NCBI GenBank assembly: GCA_032629725.1
Contig: JAFEVB010000029.1
Location: forward strand, 1,178,001-1,242,000
Source: Gremmenia infestans
Taxonomy: Eukaryota > Ascomycota > Leotiomycetes > Helotiales > Hamatocanthoscyphaceae
Length of the DNA: 64,000 nucleotides
Direction: 5' to 3'
Made by a program: the position numbers and the translations under genes. Below are positions 61,424 through 64,000 of this stretch, one piece after another. How positions within the stretch are numbered: position 1 is the first letter of the stretch; every line of letters begins with the position of its first letter. Below the pieces are notes generated by a model. It was not told the DNA's origin, did not search any database, and worked only from the letters and a program-made list of their open reading frames with translations.

Positions 61424-63088
61424 ATGGATCATACTCCACCTGGTCATCAGTTGCAACAGCATCCCAAGCCTCCTACGACTATCTCTTCGATGTTGAATGA
61501 GCCGATTGTGGTTAGGGAAGCAAGTAGTGCAGACTCGGCATACGCATCGCAAAATAATTCCAAACGTAAGATATTTTGGCATTCCCCTTGCGACTTTCTA
61601 CCTTGAGATGTTCACTCACTAATAGTTCAGTAGATTCAAGCCTCTCGAACACAACCTCCCATTGCGACAAGACCCCATCCCCCGTAGTCCACCACATGTC
61701 GACCCACCCTCTGAACTCGCCAGTAGGCGCGATGAGCGTTGCTTCGATTGTGTCGCCAACCGTGCCAGAAGGCCATGATCAGAACCCAAATAATCGATTG
61801 AGCGTACAGACCATCGACTCGGCTTTACACAACGGCAGCATCTCGATTAACGGAGATTCCCGCCGTGAATCCGTGGACAGTCGTCTGGGGGCAAATTTTG
61901 GTGATATGCGCCTTGGTGCATCCCCTTATACTTCTAATAATCAAAGCACGACGTCTCTGCAGAGCTCGTTGGCTCAGCAAAGAAACCCGGGCGCAACAGA
62001 AAGACCGGTACCTGGCTTTCGGTACTCGGATGGGTTCTCTCCTCGGTCTTCGCGTTTTTCAGAGAGAAGTGACCCACTGTCACCAACCAAGGGAATTCTG
62101 ACTTCAAAAACCGCACCTCCGATCCATGGGCCCACGGCTAGAGAAATTGCTGAAGCACCAAACGCAATTCCTGGTCAAGCATGGGCGTTGGATTACAATA
62201 CTGGCCCCGAGGAAAACCAAGAACCGAGCAGACAGGGAACATCGTTTTTCAACGACGATTCCCGACGTAATTCTTTTGCTGATTCTATCGCAAGCAGTGC
62301 ATACACGACGGAGTCACGCCTACCACAGGGGCAGAGACGTTTTGACGAGCAGGGAGAGGCCTTGAATAGACTTTCTCGCGCGTCTTCAGAACTCCATGTC
62401 TCTACTCACCACCACAGTCTGCAACACAGACATGTTTCTGAACTATCAGGAGATGCTGGTACATCACCAGGCGGTAGCCAGCCATACTCCCGTACCCCAG
62501 AGCTAAGGGTTTCCCATAAGCTTGCTGAGCGTAAACGTCGGACCGAGATGAAGGATCTTTTTGATCAACTCCGAGACCTTATGCCACAAGAGCGAGGCTC
62601 AAAAGCTTCTAAATGGGAGATCTTGACTAAGGGTAAGCAATACGACGTAGCACTTAAGGCAAGCCCTATACTGATTGACTCTAGCTATATCGGAGTATGG
62701 CCGCGCCATGAACGACATCACACGCCTCTCTTCGCGAGTGCGGTCGTTGGAGGCCGAACTCGAGACCTCGCGCCGCGAGTCTGCAGCCTTGCGATTAGAG
62801 AACAGTCAGCTACGCCAAGAGCTCGCTGGCTTCGCTGGTCCTCATCGGCCTACACACTCGTCACACTCTGCCCAGCCCCCCATCTCCTCCGAGTACCCAT
62901 CTATGAGGTCAAATGTTTATGGTTCAAACCCAATGGATCAAAACCCTCGCCATGAGAACTACGTGATCAGATCGGCGGAACAATTACCACCGATTCGAAA
63001 CGCTATCAACGGCCATCCGCAAGGCCCAGAAGCAATGAGCGGAGTTCAATACCAAACGGGCTTCCGTGCTGGTCCCGAGCATTTCTAA
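61424..63088 (+). CDS. bHLH transcription factor (Esc1/SclR type)
   Basis: Nuclear bHLH regulator, 515 residues in three exons: 61424-61565, 61631-62632 and 62685-63088. The bHLH lies near residues 360-410: the basic part SHKLAERKRRTEMKDLFDQL has the His-Glu-Arg pattern of class B factors (CACGTG binders), followed by LRDLMPQERGSKASKWEIL. The second intron splits the HLH after LTK and continues as AISEYGRAMNDI. A leucine-zipper-like coil follows (RLSSRVRSLEAELETS ... RLENSQLRQEL). The N-terminal part is S/T/N/Q-rich and probably disordered. Similar factors in Aspergillus (SclR) and fission yeast (Esc1) act in development. I infer the same class but not the same targets. The first intron acceptor is ttcag at 61630; using tag would break the frame. 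Confidence 0.92.
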
Positions 63089-64000
63089 GAACAGGATATT
63101 CCTTGATTTCCTTGAGCAGCCTCTATTTCTGGATTCGAACTGGTTCTGATATATCTGTCAGTGACGATCATATCACTTTTTTAACACGGGCTGGAACGCA
63201 TGCTTGGACCAACAATTCACCATGCCCGCTCTCGGCTTCCCGTATTATATTCTCCTGGCAGCTACGACACCAGCGGCTCTCGATGACAATTTCGAGGATA
63301 CGTCTTGATGAATTCATTCACTGCGCTTGCAAGCAAACTTTCTTTTGTATAACTAAGATCCACTACATTATATCACAAGCCGGGTGGCTTAAAGTGTGTT
63401 ACTAAGGCCTGTTACTTTCTTTCCTTTGTGTTATTGTATCAACTCCACGGTTGGCGGAATCGTTCATGCAATAATACCCTCTATGGAATTGGTGGCTGTC
63501 ACATCCATTTCCTTTGGAAAACTATAAAAACCACAAGGCGTTTTTGGGGGAGGAGAATTTTGCATCTAATTGGGGATGTCGTCTACGATACAGGGCGTTG
63601 ATGGAATATTTGCCTCTTAGAGGCCTCTACAAAAGCTTGAAAGGGGTTGGTTTACTTGGCGTTTGATATACCCGCACCGGCCTTACCTGGCTTCTCATGC
63701 CCCTTGCTGCAGCTTCCGGTGTTGTATTGGAGGTTTGGCTCGAGGATGGTGGGAATTGTGCACAAACATATATTACAATTGGTTCTAGCGTGCCGTGCGG
63801 CTCAGATAGTCAAACTAGAAATAAGGAACGGTTAAAGAGAGCTTTAATCAATATAAAGAGTTTCACAATCTGCCACATTAATTCTGAGTCTTTTCACCTC
63901 TGTGAACTAATTAGAATTCTTCAAGACTTTTGAACTAAGATCTTTAAAGTAATAAGTCAGGCAAAAAGAAGAGCTTTATCACTAAACATGAGAGAATTGT
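63089..64000. other. 3' flank of the bHLH gene and window end
   Basis: AT-rich sequence with short frames only. Nothing is supported up to the window edge. Confidence 0.5.

Noticed and set aside
1..64000. Transposons or CRISPR arrays
   Set aside because: No reverse transcriptase, transposase, integrase, long terminal repeat or spaced direct repeats were recognised.

Overview
The window is nuclear DNA of a filamentous ascomycete (Pezizomycotina). The evidence is short 45-100 nt introns with GT...AG ends and CTAAC-like branch sites, intact 20-25 gene models on both strands, and typical families: an NB-ARC/TPR NLR, Zn2Cys6 and bHLH regulators, P450s, a GH28 pectinase and a Kre9/Knh-like GPI protein. 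The gene style resembles Leotiomycetes, but that placement is an inference. I found no rRNA, confident tRNA, CRISPR array or intact transposon. Gene models were built by reading splice sites by hand; the multi-exon models listed sum to whole codons, except the SDR gene, which needs a frameshift.

Layout. 0-6 kb: the 3' part of an NLR (NB-ARC plus TPRs, 5' end outside the window), then a secreted GH28 exo-polygalacturonase-like gene on the minus strand. 8-12 kb: ribulose-5-phosphate 3-epimerase and a CYP53 benzoate 4-monooxygenase. 12.8-16.6 kb: a Rad53/Chk2-type checkpoint kinase (FHA-kinase-FHA). 18-21.5 kb: a conserved small protein and a CYP52-like P450. 21.9-27.1 kb: a Tpa1/Ofd1 dioxygenase divergent from a class V PLP enzyme, then a conserved fungal protein. 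27.9-35.2 kb: an SDR with an apparent frameshift, a BTB-like protein, a small protein with two PPxY motifs, and a Zn2Cys6 regulator. 36.2-41.3 kb: a GPI-anchored Ser-rich cell-wall protein and a large basic protein with paired CxxC motifs.

42-48.7 kb is a conserved housekeeping block: STT3 (oligosaccharyltransferase catalytic subunit), F1Fo ATP synthase subunit e, and cytoplasmic dynein intermediate chain. 50.6-54.7 kb: an Old Yellow Enzyme and a CAP59-like GT69 mannosyltransferase. About 6.7 kb (54.7-61.4 kb) has no convincing gene. It is full of short repeats and GTACAGTACTGTAC-like palindromes and lies upstream of a bHLH regulator of the Esc1/SclR type that closes the annotated part.

The genes do not form an obvious single pathway or biosynthetic cluster. 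The most interesting points are the near-identical TPR units in the NLR, the small two-PPxY protein assembled from three exons, the palindrome-rich gene desert before the bHLH gene, the frameshifted SDR, and recurring CACGTG boxes in several promoters.
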